A stretch of DNA of 64,000 nucleotides from Lacticaseibacillus casei DSM 20011 = JCM 1134 = ATCC 393 (GCF_000829055.1 NZ_AP012544.1:2728001-2792000); one strand, 5' to 3'. Shown: positions 18,333-28,250, counted from the stretch's first letter. Numbers and translations are program-made. Notes: generated by a model not told the origin, from the sequence alone.

Positions 18333-19031
18333 ATGTTCTTCTATCACAACGATCTAAAACTCTACTATCACAAAAGCGGGCACGGGCCGGCGATTGTTCT
18401 ATTGCATGGCAATGGTGAGGATCACACGATTTTTAGCGACTTGATCACTTACCTTGCGCCGCATTATACCGTGATTGCGCTTGATAGTCGTGACCACGGC
18501 CAGAGCGCCCGCACGGATCAGCTTAGTTATGATGCCATGACCGAAGATGTCGCCGCGTTGATCAGCGAGTTGGCGCTGCAACGGCCGATCATTCTTGGGT
18601 TTTCGGATGGCGGCATTGTCGCGTTGCTGTTGGCGATTCGCCATCCGAAGTTAGTGGGTGCCTTGATTGTAGCCGGTGCCAACCTGACGCCTCAAGGGTT
18701 GCGGTGGTATTCCCGGATTCTTTTTCGGATTGCTGCCGGGCACCGACCTTCGCCTAAGCTTGCCATGATGCTTCACGAACCGCAAATTACGCCAGCTATG
18801 CTGCACACCATCACCGTGCCGACGCTGGTGCTGGCCGGCAGTCGCGACCTGATTGCCCGCAAAGAGACTTTCACGATTGCGACGCATATTCAAAATGCCG
18901 AATTGCACATTCTTCCAGGTGAAACCCACAACTCCTACATTCGCGATAATACCAAGCTTTGGCACCTCATTTCCCCGTTCCTGGCTGGGCTCGGGCAACT
19001 GACTAAAAATGAATTAATTTTGCATATTTAA
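18333..19031 (+). CDS. Alpha/beta-fold hydrolase
   Basis: 232 residues with a perfect AGGAGG 6 bases before the ATG. Visible elements are the oxyanion-hole region LLHGNGEDH, the nucleophile elbow GFSDGG (Ser near residue 93), the acid in LAGSRDLIA and the base His in GETHNSY. This is the compact family of esterases and peptidases with unknown natural substrate. It stands alone between the wal promoter region and the arginine operon. No signal peptide, so a cytoplasmic enzyme. Confidence 0.88.
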   Translation: MFFYHNDLKLYYHKSGHGPAIVLLHGNGEDHTIFSDLITYLAPHYTVIALDSRDHGQSARTDQLSYDAMTEDVAALISELALQRPIILGFSDGGIVALLLAIRHPKLVGALIVAGANLTPQGLRWYSRILFRIAAGHRPSPKLAMMLHEPQITPAMLHTITVPTLVLAGSRDLIARKETFTIATHIQNAELHILPGETHNSYIRDNTKLWHLISPFLAGLGQLTKNELILHI

Positions 19032-19039
19032 CATTTTCC

Positions 19040-19070
19040 TTGCATATTCATTTAAATGAGTATATATTCA
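19040..19070 (+). promoter_or_regulatory. ArgR-type tandem ARG boxes over a promoter
   Basis: TTGCAT (19040-19045) and TATATT (19063-19068) with a 17-bp spacer form a promoter. Two ARG-box-like palindromes, TGCATATTCATTTA (19041-19054) and TGAGTATATATTCA (19057-19070), cover it; the second matches TGNATWWWWATNCA with one mismatch. A weaker third copy starts at 19021. Spacing of 2 bp between boxes suits an ArgR hexamer. Repression by arginine is inferred. Confidence 0.65.
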
Positions 19071-19100
19071 TTCCATAATCATTAGCGAGGAGTGAGTCAT

Positions 19101-20549
19101 ATGCGGGGAATCAAACATTGGGCAGTTGCCATCATTGCACTTTTAGCCATGCTCATTGGCTTCACCGTTCAGCAACCGACACCAACCGTAGCTGCCGGCG
19201 ATGATCTGGCAGCGATCCAAAAGCGCGGCTATCTGATCGTTGGCCTGTCTGCCGATTATGCCCCCTTGGAGTTCCATGCGACATTGAATGGGGCCGATAC
19301 CATTGTCGGCGCGGATATTTCCATGTCCAAACAGATCGCCAAGGATATGGGCGTGAAACTGCAAATCAAAGAAATGAACTTCACCGCCCTGATTGGTGCG
19401 CTGAAAACCGGCAAAATCGATTTGATTGTCTCCGGTATGTCCAAAACGCCGGAACGGGAAAAAGAAGTTAGTTTCTCGCAACCATACCTATACGAAACTC
19501 AGGTTATGGTGATTCGCAAAGCCGACAAAGCCAAGTACAAATCAATCGCCGACTTTTCCGGCAAACGGGTTGGCGCGCAGAAACAAACCACGCAGGAGCA
19601 ATTAGCCAAAACCCAACTGCCTGGTGCAAAGGTCACAAGTCTCGACAAGGCCAATGACGTCATCGCCCAGATTTCTTACAACAAACTGGACGCCGGCGTC
19701 ATGGCAAGCACCATTGCCGATTCATATGTGGCCCGTACGCCGAGCCTAATGATGTTGGATCCGCATTTTGCCACTGACAAAGCGCCGACTGCTATTGCGG
19801 TTAACAAGCAGTCGCCGGCACTCCTTGCGCAGGTCAACAAGACCATCAGCAAGGTCAAAGGTACCAAGTATAAGCAGTATTTGCAGGCGGCTTACAAACT
19901 GCAGGATCAGAACCAGGGTTTTTGGGCTAAATACGGAAACTACTTCATCCGCGGCGCGATTTATACCTTGATTTTCGCGGCGTTAACCGTCTTCTTCGGC
20001 ACCATCATCGGTACCTTGCTGGCGTTGATAAAGCTTAGCCGCAACTGGCTCGCCAAAGCCGTTGCCAATGTTTACATTGAATTCATTCGGGGCACGCCAT
20101 TACTGGTCCAAGCGTTCATTGTTTTCTTCGGCACCCAGATTCTCGGTCTTGACCTCAGCGCCTTCATTGCCGGTGCCATCGCCATGGCCATCAACTCCGG
20201 CGCGTATGTTGCCGAGATCATCCGGGGCGGGATCAACTCTGTCCCGGTTGGCCAAACCGAAGCGGCCCGTTCGCTGGGGCTGCACCAACGCCAGGCGATG
20301 CGCTACGTGATTTTGCCGCAAGCCATGAAGAACATCTGGCCCGCCCTCGGGAACGAATTTGTCACCGATATCAAGGAAAGTTCAGTGCTGTCCGTCATCG
20401 GCGCAACCGAATTAATGTTTGAAGGCACGGTCGTTCAAGGCGCTTCGTTCAAGCCGTTCCTACCGCTGGTGGTCGTCGCCATCTTCTACTTCATCATGAC
20501 CTTCACCTTGTCGCGTTTGTTACGTTTAATCGAAAAACGGTTTAACTAA
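19101..20549 (+). CDS. Fused amino-acid ABC transporter substrate-binding/permease protein
   Basis: 482 residues. The ATG at 19101 sits 8 bases after GAGGAG; a GTG three codons earlier overlaps the site. A signal/anchor helix is followed by an SBP_bac_3 domain (about 40-265; LIVGLSADYAPLEF, IDLIVSGMSKTPEREK) and a His/Glu/Gln-type permease domain (about 275-480) with the EAA-loop AARSLGLHQRQAMRYVILPQ. No ATPase gene is adjacent, so it must borrow one. It lies 24 bp upstream of argG under an ArgR-type operator, which points to arginine, ornithine, citrulline or aspartate as substrate. That is context inference. Confidence 0.9.
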   Translation: MRGIKHWAVAIIALLAMLIGFTVQQPTPTVAAGDDLAAIQKRGYLIVGLSADYAPLEFHATLNGADTIVGADISMSKQIAKDMGVKLQIKEMNFTALIGALKTGKIDLIVSGMSKTPEREKEVSFSQPYLYETQVMVIRKADKAKYKSIADFSGKRVGAQKQTTQEQLAKTQLPGAKVTSLDKANDVIAQISYNKLDAGVMASTIADSYVARTPSLMMLDPHFATDKAPTAIAVNKQSPALLAQVNKTISKVKGTKYKQYLQAAYKLQDQNQGFWAKYGNYFIRGAIYTLIFAALTVFFGTIIGTLLALIKLSRNWLAKAVANVYIEFIRGTPLLVQAFIVFFGTQILGLDLSAFIAGAIAMAINSGAYVAEIIRGGINSVPVGQTEAARSLGLHQRQAMRYVILPQAMKNIWPALGNEFVTDIKESSVLSVIGATELMFEGTVVQGASFKPFLPLVVVAIFYFIMTFTLSRLLRLIEKRFN

Positions 20550-20572
20550 AATAAAAAAGGAGATATTCACAC

Positions 20573-21793
20573 ATGACAGAAAAAATTGTATTAGCTTACT
20601 CAGGCGGTCTTGACACATCCGTTGCGATTCCTTGGTTGATGGATAAAGGATACGAGGTCATCGCCGTGGTTTTAAACGTCGGCCAGCCGGATGCCGATTT
20701 TGACGCGATTCAGCAAAAGGCGCTTAAAGTCGGGGCGATTGATTCAATCGTCGTTGATGCACAAGACGAATTTGCCGATCACTATGTCGCGCCGGTCATC
20801 AAGGCTAATGCATTATATGAAGGTGACTATCCCCTTGTCTCAGCGTTATCCCGTCCGCTGATCATCGAGCATCTAGTTAAAATTGCCCACCAGCAAAACG
20901 CCACGGCCATCGCCCACGGTTCAACCGGCAAAGGCAATGATCAGGTCCGTTTTGAAGCGGCAATTCACGCCTTGGATCCCGATATGAAAATCGAAGCACC
21001 GATTCGCGATTTTCACTGGTCACGCGAAGAAGAAATCGACTACGCAAAAGAGCACAACGTTCCGGTACCGATCGGCAAAGCATCCCCCTATTCCATTGAT
21101 GCCAATCTCTGGGGTCGCGCCAATGAAGCCGGTATTCTCGAGAATCCTTGGAATCAGGCGCCTGATGATGCTTGGGGCATGACCGTCGCTCCAGAAGAAG
21201 CCCCTGACGAACCAACTTTTCTTGATCTGACCTTCGAACAGGGTGTGCCGGTCGCCTTAAATGACGAGCACATGCCGCTGGCCGCTATGATCAAAAAACT
21301 TAATCAAATTGCCGGCGCAAACGGCATCGGTCGGATTGACAAAATCGAAAACCGGCTTGTGGGCATCAAGTCCCGCGAAGTTTACGAAGCCCCGGCCGCT
21401 GCCGTCATCATGGCCGCCCACCACGACTTAGAAAACCTGACGCTTGAACGCGATGTGCAACACTTCAAGCCAACGATCGAAAACAAACTCACGAACATGA
21501 TTTACGAAGCCCAATGGATTTCACCTTTGTTCGACGCCTTAATGGCCTTCATCGATCAGACGCAAGCGGTTGTCAACGGAACGGTCAAAATGAAACTCTA
21601 CAAAGGCAATGCTGTCGCTGTTGCCCGCAAGTCCGCACATAACTCACTCTATGACGAAGATCTGGCCACCTACACCAGCGCCGACTCCTTCGATCAGGAA
21701 GCAGCAGCCGGCTTCATCAAACTCTGGACTTTGCCGACCACCGTTTTCGAGCAGGTCAACCACGTTCACTCCGAGGAAAAGCAACATGACTGA
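20573..21793 (+). CDS. argG: Argininosuccinate synthase
   Basis: 406 residues, full length. It joins citrulline and aspartate using ATP, the penultimate step to arginine. The PP-loop [11 protein letters not shown] lies at residues 6-16, and [14 protein letters not shown] and [15 protein letters not shown] are typical of the family. AAAAGGAG precedes the ATG. It is cotranscribed with the fused transporter and argH; argH starts within its last codons (ATGACTGA). Confidence 0.97.
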   Translation: MTEKIVLAYSGGLDTSVAIPWLMDKGYEVIAVVLNVGQPDADFDAIQQKALKVGAIDSIVVDAQDEFADHYVAPVIKANALYEGDYPLVSALSRPLIIEHLVKIAHQQNATAIAHGSTGKGNDQVRFEAAIHALDPDMKIEAPIRDFHWSREEEIDYAKEHNVPVPIGKASPYSIDANLWGRANEAGILENPWNQAPDDAWGMTVAPEEAPDEPTFLDLTFEQGVPVALNDEHMPLAAMIKKLNQIAGANGIGRIDKIENRLVGIKSREVYEAPAAAVIMAAHHDLENLTLERDVQHFKPTIENKLTNMIYEAQWISPLFDALMAFIDQTQAVVNGTVKMKLYKGNAVAVARKSAHNSLYDEDLATYTSADSFDQEAAAGFIKLWTLPTTVFEQVNHVHSEEKQHD

Positions 21794-23189
21794 TAAGCTA
21801 TGGGGCGGGCGTTTCACCGAAAAAGCCGCGCACTGGGTCGATGCTTTCGGCGCCTCCATCGGTTTTGACCAACAAATGGCCAAAGAAGATCTGGAAGGTT
21901 CCTTGGCCCACGTCAAAATGTTAGGGAAAACCGGCATCATCCCGCAAACCGATGCAGACAAAATTACTGCCGGCCTGCACCATCTGAAAAAAGAACTGGC
22001 CGCCGGGAAGTTGCATTTTACCGTGGAAAATGAAGACATCCACCTCAATATGGAGGCTTTGCTCACAGCCGAAATCGGCCCGGTTGCCGGCAAGCTGCAC
22101 ACGGCACGTTCACGCAATGACCAGGTTGCCACCGATTTGCACCTCTGGCTCAAGCATCGCCTGCCGGAAATCAAAGAAGCCTTGACCAATTTACAAACGG
22201 TTTTGGTCGGTCAAGCCAAAGTCCACGCCGCCACGATCATGCCCGGCTACACCCACATGCAGCACGCTCAGCCGATCACCTATGGCCATTATTTGTTGGC
22301 GTATTTCGAAATGTTCCAGCGTGACTGGGAACGTTTTGACTTTACCCAAAAGCACACCGACATTTTGCCATTAGGTGCGGCCGCGCTCGCTGGCACCACC
22401 TTTCTGATTGATCGCACGTTGGTCGCCAAGGAACTTGGCTTTGATCAGCTGTACCACAACAGTCTGGACGCCGTATCCGACCGGGACTTCGCGCTTGAAT
22501 TCCTCAGCAACAGTGCCATTTTGATGCAACATCTAAGTAGGATGGCCGAAGAACTGATCTTGTGGTCCACATTTGAGTTTAACTACATCGAACTCGGCGA
22601 TGATTTTTCCACTGGCAGTTCGATTATGCCGCAAAAGAAAAACCCGGACTTTGCCGAACTTATTCGCGGCAAAACCGGGCGGGTGTATGGTGCTCTAATG
22701 GGACTGCTCACCACTATGAAGGCGATCCCACTGGCCTATAACAAGGACATGCAGGAAGACAAGGAGCCGATTTTTGACACCTACAACACCATTCTCGGTT
22801 CGCTGCATATTTTCACCGGCATGCTAAGCGATCTCACCGTGCACGAAAAGCGCATGGCCGAAGCCACCACGCATGACTTCAGCAACGCGACCGAACTCGC
22901 CGACTATCTGGCCACAAAAGGCGTTCCTTTCCGCCAGGCACATGCCATCGTCGGCGAACTCGTGCTAAAAGGCATCAAATCCGGCACCGCCCTGCAGGAA
23001 ATGCCACTAAGCGAGCTCCAGCAGGCCGCACCGCAAATCGAAAACGACGTCTACGCCGAGCTCACCTCCAAAGCCGCCGTCAATCGCCGCACGTCACTAG
23101 GCGGCACCGCCGTCAGCAACGTCTTGAAAGAGGTGGCCCGGGATGAAAAAATCATTGCGGCACATGAGGAGGAGCAAGCGGCGCAATGA
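21786..23189 (+). CDS. argH: Argininosuccinate lyase
   Basis: 467 residues. It splits argininosuccinate into arginine and fumarate. The start at 21786 ([13 protein letters not shown]) overlaps the argG stop by 8 bases. The fumarase/lyase signature [12 protein letters not shown] is at about residue 278, with [16 protein letters not shown] and [10 protein letters not shown] also present. The C terminus ends [11 protein letters not shown] terminator lies about 285 bp downstream after a family 2 repeat. Confidence 0.97.
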   Translation: MTDKLWGGRFTEKAAHWVDAFGASIGFDQQMAKEDLEGSLAHVKMLGKTGIIPQTDADKITAGLHHLKKELAAGKLHFTVENEDIHLNMEALLTAEIGPVAGKLHTARSRNDQVATDLHLWLKHRLPEIKEALTNLQTVLVGQAKVHAATIMPGYTHMQHAQPITYGHYLLAYFEMFQRDWERFDFTQKHTDILPLGAAALAGTTFLIDRTLVAKELGFDQLYHNSLDAVSDRDFALEFLSNSAILMQHLSRMAEELILWSTFEFNYIELGDDFSTGSSIMPQKKNPDFAELIRGKTGRVYGALMGLLTTMKAIPLAYNKDMQEDKEPIFDTYNTILGSLHIFTGMLSDLTVHEKRMAEATTHDFSNATELADYLATKGVPFRQAHAIVGELVLKGIKSGTALQEMPLSELQQAAPQIENDVYAELTSKAAVNRRTSLGGTAVSNVLKEVARDEKIIAAHEEEQAAQ

Positions 23190-23255
23190 GTTGTCACATG
23201 ACTTTTATTTTTAAATAAGCACGATACAGCGGGCTCAGGCAATTAACTCTCTGCC

Positions 23256-23434
23256 GCGCCAAACTCCGCAATCTCCGGCGGGGACTGGGCTGGAACGTGG
23301 TGGGCACGACTTTGAGCCTCTGCAAAACCGGCAGAGTCTCAAAGCTCGGCCTTGTACTACGCCGGGAAGACCGCCCGGCTAGTACAATCTCACCACTGAG
23401 CCCGTCCCCGCCTACGATTGCTCCGCTTTGGCAC
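23256..23434. repeat. Family 2 three-stem repeat, copy 1
   Basis: Ends carry GCGCCAAACTCCGCAATCTCC and ATTGCTCCGCTTTGGCAC. Inside, a long stem (GGCGGGGAC / GTCCCCGCC, then GTGGTG / CACCAC) encloses two hairpins: CTTTGAG...CTCAAAG and GTACTA...TAGTAC. It lies between argH and its terminator. Confidence 0.8.
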
Positions 23435-23474
23435 TAAAATCTTAAGACTTCTGACGAATTGTCCATGACGAAAC

Positions 23475-23525
23475 AAATGGCGAGCAAAAAATTCCTCCAT
23501 TGGAATTGATGTTCGCCATTTTCTT
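23475..23525. terminator. Bidirectional terminator between argH and mupG
   Basis: AAATGGCGA / TCGCCATTT with an inner AATTCC / GGAATT hairpin; A and T tracts serve both directions. Confidence 0.75.
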
Positions 23526-23594
23526 ATGGTTGTGGATTAGGTCACATCCTCATTTTTATACTGTTGCCGCAAGTTATGACTAAAAGCCTTTGCT

Positions 23595-24701
23595 TCAATC
23601 ACTCAGTTCATGCTTCTCCAACACAAACGTCGACCAAGGTTTAACCAAATCCAAAAAGCCGAGGTCGTCCGCACAGATGCGGCCGATCCGATTCCGCTGG
23701 CCGTCATCCTTAAATGGAGCCAAAACGATTTGCAGCTCGCCTTTGTACCGGCCATAAGCCGAATTCACCACCAGGATATCCCCGCGCTCGAATGCTTGAT
23801 CGTTGTCATGAGCGGAGATGTCTACCGCACTGTACGTGATGCGCGGCTGGGTATCCCGCAGCAGATAGGCTGAAGCATCCCCGCGATAAAGATGCGGCGC
23901 AGCAAAGGCAATTTTCCCCTCAGTTGGCGTCATGCTAGCCAGCATATCGGCATGCAGCACCGGATACGGCGTCAAAAAGTTTGCGGCGACTGCTTTAAGT
24001 TCCGCCTCACTGGCAAAGGCGTTGCCGATGATCACATCGTCAATTTGACCCGTCAACACCAAATGGCTGGTTTGACCGGCAATATCCCGATGCCGATCAC
24101 TTTCCATCGTCGGCAGGCCGTCATGAATCGGCCACGGCCCGATTTTTCCGTCAGCCGAGGACACAAATGCCGCTGTGTGCAGCCCGTAATGGCGGTATTG
24201 CTGCGAATATTCGGTGAAAATGGCATCGCTCAATCCGGTGAAGGCTTGCGGATAAAAGTTATGGCAGCCGATTAGGTTTTCGCGATCGGGATCATAGGAC
24301 ATGATACTCGCCAGATAATTGGTCCCCCGGCTCATATTCAGTTCGATTTTTAAGCCATAAGGATTGTGCGTCATCCGTGCTTCTTCTGCCCCAGTGAAGC
24401 CTTCATCCAGCCGCAGTCCCCAAACATGGAGGTTATCGAAAAAATTTAGATCATCATAACTGATCTTCAGTTCCTTGAACAATGCCGGATTGATATCCAC
24501 GATCGTCTTAAACCCAAGCTGGTTAGCATAATCAATCGTTTGGCTAAACTTCGCCAACAAATCCTCCCCGTCTTCGCCCAAAAGCTGCAAGAGCGAGGTG
24601 AATAGACGACTATAACCATAATGATGGGCCAGATCGAGATAAGCTTTGTTCGCCTCGAAACTGCTTTGATCCGGATAAAGCGAGATGCCTAATCGTCTCA
24701 T
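23595..24701 (-). CDS. mupG: MupG-type 6-phospho-muramidase family protein (DUF871)
   Basis: 368 residues, the usual length. The N-terminal TIM-barrel part opens RRLGISLYPDQSSFEANKAY and contains KTIVDINPALFKEL and LRLDEGF, hallmarks of the DUF871 family, whose characterised member MupG cleaves phosphorylated MurNAc-GlcNAc. The C-terminal domain has the VDISAHDND region. It follows DUF3284 and a cellobiose-class EIIC gene, so it likely acts on a PTS-imported 6-phospho-disaccharide. The exact sugar (muropeptide-derived or another glycoside) is inferred. In this strain the EIIC is broken, so the enzyme may be without substrate. Confidence 0.85.
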   Translation of the reverse strand: MRRLGISLYPDQSSFEANKAYLDLAHHYGYSRLFTSLLQLLGEDGEDLLAKFSQTIDYANQLGFKTIVDINPALFKELKISYDDLNFFDNLHVWGLRLDEGFTGAEEARMTHNPYGLKIELNMSRGTNYLASIMSYDPDRENLIGCHNFYPQAFTGLSDAIFTEYSQQYRHYGLHTAAFVSSADGKIGPWPIHDGLPTMESDRHRDIAGQTSHLVLTGQIDDVIIGNAFASEAELKAVAANFLTPYPVLHADMLASMTPTEGKIAFAAPHLYRGDASAYLLRDTQPRITYSAVDISAHDNDQAFERGDILVVNSAYGRYKGELQIVLAPFKDDGQRNRIGRICADDLGFLDLVKPWSTFVLEKHELSD

Positions 24702-24718
24702 TTCACAAAAATCCCTTC

Positions 24719-25138
24719 TTAGCTAAAATATTGTGCAGCCATTTGGCGCGACATCTTTTTAAAGCGATGCTTACGTTGCCAGTTTAATAAAAACCCGGCT
24801 GTGCGATTATTAGCTTTGCCTTTAGCGGTTTTACCCTCAATTGTTTCAGTATAGTGCAGCATTGTCTTGTGATCACCGAGATCGCGTAATTGATAATCCA
24901 CCTGATAATGATCGCGATCGGTGTCAAGCTCATACGCGTAACGCTGATTGGCGATGGCATGTGTGATCGTCAGCTTCCCGGTCATGCCATTGGCCCACTT
25001 TTTCTGGTACGTGAAGCCATCCAGACTGCCTGGCAGAACTTCATGGCCGGTGTGCGTCTTGATATCCGCCTGCACGGACCGAATCAGCTGGCCGTACATG
25101 AACGACGCCGGCACTTTGAACATCATTTGAATTTCCAA
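24719..25138 (-). CDS. DUF3284 family protein
   Basis: 139 residues with a TTG start about 8 bases after AGGTGA; alternative ATGs follow at codons 5-6. The START/SRPBCC-like pattern MMFKVPASFMYGQLIRSVQ, YQKKWANGMTG and YELDTDRDHYQVDY matches DUF3284, a family often found beside cellobiose-class PTS genes. Ligand and role are unknown. It lies between the broken EIIC gene and mupG, same strand, short gaps. Confidence 0.8.
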   Translation of the reverse strand: MEIQMMFKVPASFMYGQLIRSVQADIKTHTGHEVLPGSLDGFTYQKKWANGMTGKLTITHAIANQRYAYELDTDRDHYQVDYQLRDLGDHKTMLHYTETIEGKTAKGKANNRTAGFLLNWQRKHRFKKMSRQMAAQYFS

Positions 25139-25179
25139 TTAAAAATCACCTCTCTGAGCACCGTGACGTGTCTGTTAAA

Positions 25180-26541
25180 TCAATCATCAATTTGCGCGGG
25201 TTTGATACGGTTGGCGGCTTTGACAAATGGCACGTAGATTAAGAAGCCGACCACCATGTTAACCAGCTGCAAGACTACTGACCGCCAGTCCATGGTTGCC
25301 ACTAAAGCATTTATAAATGGCGGCAAGGACCAAACAATTTGCGCTTTAATTGGTGAGACGAGCCCATTGACAACAGCACCATAAGCGATTGAGACCATCA
25401 CGACCGGCGCCAAAATGAACGGAATGAAGTAAATCGGATCAAGCACGATTGGCATCCCGAACATGACCGGCTCGTTAACGTTAAAGAAGCCCGGCGCAAT
25501 GGACAACTTAGCCACTGCCCGCTGATCGTCACGTTTTGAAAACATCAGGATGGCGATTAACAGCAGCAATGTTGAACCGGCGCCACCAATCCAAGCATAC
25601 AGATCAAAGGAGTTACGGGTCTATAAATATGGTAGATCTTGCCCTTTTGAGAATGCGTTGATGTTGGCAATTTGAGCCGTCAACCAGATACTATCAAGCA
25701 CCGGCCCCAACACATTGGTACCGTGAATCCCGAAGAACCAGAAAACCTGAACCAAAATGGTCATCAGTAACACGGCACCATAGCCTTGGCTCAAGCCCAA
25801 CAACGGTTCCTGCAAGACTTTAGCAATAAATTCGATCACCGTGGTACCAAACTGGGTGAACAGATAGTTGATGATACCAACGGCGTAAAGCGCAACTGCG
25901 GCAGGTACAATACCGGTGAAAGCATTGGCGACAGCCGGGGAAACCGAATCCGGCATTTTAATCGTGATGTGCTTTTTCATCAACCAGATATAAATCGTTG
26001 CCGCAATGGCGCCCATCAGCATGACGGTGAAGAAACCGTATGCGCCAAAGAATTTACCAAAGTTGAAGAAGCCCCACATGCTGACATCTTTACCGGAAAC
26101 AACGGCGCCAGCATCGGTCAGAGTTTTAACAGCCCCTTTTGCCAAGCCGGCTTTCAACGTCAGGGTAAAGTTTTGCGGCAAGCTCATAATGAACGTGCCC
26201 AGCGTCACGATCCCTGCCGTCACCGGTTCGACCTTATATTGAACCGCCAGTTGGTAACCAAACGTAAACGAGAAAATCAACCCGAGAATTGCCAACGTTC
26301 CTGTCCAAACAACCGCGTTAATCCCGATCAGCCACTGCATCGAATTAACGAATCCGGTCCAGCCGAATTGCGTCGGAATATCCCGAATCAATGCATTCAA
26401 CACAGTAGAAATCGCTCCAGCCATCATCGCCGGCATGATGGCAATAAAAGCATCACGCAAAGCGACAAGCCAGCGAATCGACCCGATCCGCGCCGCGATT
26501 GGAACAACATGTTTATTGAGCCAATTGATAAGCTTATTCAT
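25180..26541 (-). pseudogene. PTS cellobiose/lactose-class EIIC permease interrupted by an amber codon
   Basis: The full frame is 453 codons, the normal EIIC length, but TAG at 25621-25623 splits it into 306 residues and a downstream part. Across the stop the frame is unchanged: LPYL, stop, TRNSFDLYAWIGGAG, so only one codon is damaged (a Trp TGG to TAG change would explain it). The N part shows the family's helices and VFWFFGIHGTNVLGPV. The C part has the conserved ITAPGFFNVNEPVMFG-type motif (here IAPGFFNVNEPVMFG) that shapes the sugar site. Without read-through the transporter would lack its last three helices. Confidence 0.88.
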
Positions 26542-26563
26542 TATTTACACCCCTCAAATTTTT

Positions 26564-26585
26564 TGAGCGTGAGCCAGTCCCGGCC
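26564..26585. repeat. Family 1 repeat fragment
   Basis: Only TGAGCGTGAGCCAGTCCCGG remains, ending at the GntR stop codon. Confidence 0.5.
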
Positions 26586-27296
26586 CTACCGCTCCAAATC
26601 GATATTTGTCGTGTGGTAATACAGCGTCAGACCCTGATAAACAAAATAAGTTCGTGAAAAGTTGAAAACTTTGCCGCTTGCCAAATAGTTAATCCCATCA
26701 AGACAAAGATGATTGGTTTCTACCGGCAACCCCATCAAGTCAGCATAGTCAGCGGGCAGTGGCAATGTTTGAATGTAGTTCTCGGTCGTACTGCCGACCA
26801 TGTGATACGTGTTGCGCAAGTATGCGAAGATCGATCCTTGCGCAACTTCGGCCGAAAGATGCGGCACAATCGCTTGCGGGAAATACGATTCTTCCAAGTC
26901 ATACAGCTGCTTCTTTAAGTACCGCAGTCGCACGACTTGGTAAACCGGATCGCCGCGGGTGACATTACCGCGCTGAGCCAACGCAGCCGTTGCGGGAATC
27001 AGCGCAAACTTAACGACTTTAGATGTCAGCGGGCCACCTTTTACCATGGCCGTCTGATCAAAACCGATTGACATATTAAGCACCGCGTCCGACTGCGCCG
27101 AATGATCAATGACGTAATAGCCGCTGCCCTGAACCCGGCGCACCAGTCCGTGGGCAAACACCACGTCCAATGCTTTACGGATTGTGTTGCGACTGGCTTG
27201 ATAACGATCCATCAACACCTGCTCGGTTGGCAGCTTGACCGGATACTGTCCTGCCAGAATATCTTGAATCAGTTGCTCTGCAATATCGTGATACAT
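26586..27296 (-). CDS. GntR-family (HutC/UTRA) regulator of the PTS locus
   Basis: 236 residues. The start at 27296 has GGGGGAGG 6 bases upstream; an earlier TTG overlaps it. The winged helix (YHDIAEQLIQDIL, LPTEQVLMDRYQASRNTIRKAL) is followed by a UTRA ligand domain (from about 75) that senses sugar phosphates in this class. It is transcribed divergently from the EIIB-EIIA pair and lies directly upstream of the EIIC-DUF3284-mupG genes, so it most likely controls both arms. The operator was not identified with certainty. Confidence 0.9.
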   Translation of the reverse strand: MYHDIAEQLIQDILAGQYPVKLPTEQVLMDRYQASRNTIRKALDVVFAHGLVRRVQGSGYYVIDHSAQSDAVLNMSIGFDQTAMVKGGPLTSKVVKFALIPATAALAQRGNVTRGDPVYQVVRLRYLKKQLYDLEESYFPQAIVPHLSAEVAQGSIFAYLRNTYHMVGSTTENYIQTLPLPADYADLMGLPVETNHLCLDGINYLASGKVFNFSRTYFVYQGLTLYYHTTNIDLER

Positions 27297-27322
27297 CGAC
27301 AACCTCCCCCAATTTCAAATTC

Positions 27323-27386
27323 TGAAAACGCTTGTAAAATTTGTACCTACGAATTATAATAGCACAAGAAACAGAAAACGGTTACA
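27323..27386 (+). promoter_or_regulatory. Promoter with two cre sites before EIIB-EIIA
   Basis: TTGTAA (27332-27337) and TATAAT (27355-27360), 17-bp spacer. Cre-like TGAAAACGCTTGTA (27323-27336) overlaps the -35, and AGAAAACGGTTACA (27373-27386) lies downstream of the -10. Each differs from the TGWAANCGNTNNCA consensus by one base. CcpA repression from both is expected. Confidence 0.7.
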
Positions 27387-27410
27387 TTTTTTAAAAAAGG
27401 AGTCCGAAAA

Positions 27411-27740
27411 ATGACAGAGAAAAAGATTATGTTGATCTGCGCCGCCGGTATGTCAACAAGTATGCTGGTTGCACGCATGCAAAAAGCCGCCGAAAAAGAC
27501 GGCATCACCGTTAATATTTTTGCCACTTCGGCTTCCGATGCCGACAACAAACTTGCGGCAGAGAAGCCAGACGTTTTAATGCTCGGCCCACAAGTTCGCT
27601 ACCTTGAAGGCCAGTTCAAGAAAGATTTAGACATCCCCGTCAGTGTCATTAATATGCAGGACTATGGCTTAATGAACGGCGAAAAGGTATTGAAGGCCTC
27701 GTTAAAGGCGATTGATGACGGCAAAGGAGCAGCCTCATGA
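27411..27740 (+). CDS. PTS cellobiose-class EIIB
   Basis: 109 residues with AAAGGAG upstream. The phosphocysteine loop MLICAAGMSTSMLV lies at residues 7-20 (Cys10), and the KPDVLMLGPQVRYLEGQFK region is typical of lactose/cellobiose/chitobiose IIB. It passes phosphate to the sugar bound by EIIC. Its ATG-proximal promoter carries two cre sites. It overlaps the EIIA start by 4 bases. Its natural EIIC partner on the other strand is amber-interrupted. Confidence 0.93.
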   Translation: MTEKKIMLICAAGMSTSMLVARMQKAAEKDGITVNIFATSASDADNKLAAEKPDVLMLGPQVRYLEGQFKKDLDIPVSVINMQDYGLMNGEKVLKASLKAIDDGKGAAS

Positions 27741-28069
27741 GCGAAGAAGATCAGAGCCTCGAAACCGTCATGGGCTTGATTATCAATGGCGGGAATGCAA
27801 AAAGTTCAGCTTTTGAAGCCATTCACGCAGCTAAGGATGGCGATTTCAAACTGGCTGATGAGAAACTTAAAGAAGCCGATCATTTCTTAACCCAAGCCCA
27901 CAATGTCCAAAGCAGCATGCTGACGGCGGAAGCGCAAGGCGACCACGCCAAGGTCACCTTATTGATGGTGCATAGTCAGGATCACTTGATGAACGCCATC
28001 ACCTTTCGCGATCTAGCCGGCGAAATGGTGGCACTTTATAAGCGATTAAGTGCCCAAGAAGCCAAATAA
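27737..28069 (+). CDS. PTS cellobiose-class EIIA
   Basis: 110 residues, helical EIIA of the lactose/cellobiose family. VMGLIINGGNAKSSAFEAI opens the domain and the phospho-His sits in MVHSQDHLMNA near residue 78-81. It is translated coupled to EIIB (ATGA overlap). A bidirectional terminator follows at 28196. Confidence 0.93.
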   Translation: MSEEDQSLETVMGLIINGGNAKSSAFEAIHAAKDGDFKLADEKLKEADHFLTQAHNVQSSMLTAEAQGDHAKVTLLMVHSQDHLMNAITFRDLAGEMVALYKRLSAQEAK

Positions 28070-28195
28070 ATAAACCCTTGCCAGTCATGTGAACCGGCAA
28101 AGGCGTATTTGTGGCGAAAAATGCGACTCCTTATGCTGCAATGACGCTTTCTTTGTTCAGCCTCCCTCTACACTACAGACACACTTAAAACCCAA

Positions 28196-28247
28196 AAAGA
28201 CCAACAAAAAAAGCGACTTGACTAAGCCGCCTCTTTTGTTGGTCTTT
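28196..28247. terminator. Bidirectional terminator
   Basis: AAAGACCAACAAAA / TTTTGTTGGTCTTT, a perfect 14-bp stem between convergent EIIA and GNAT genes. Confidence 0.85.
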
Positions 28248-28250
28248 AAC

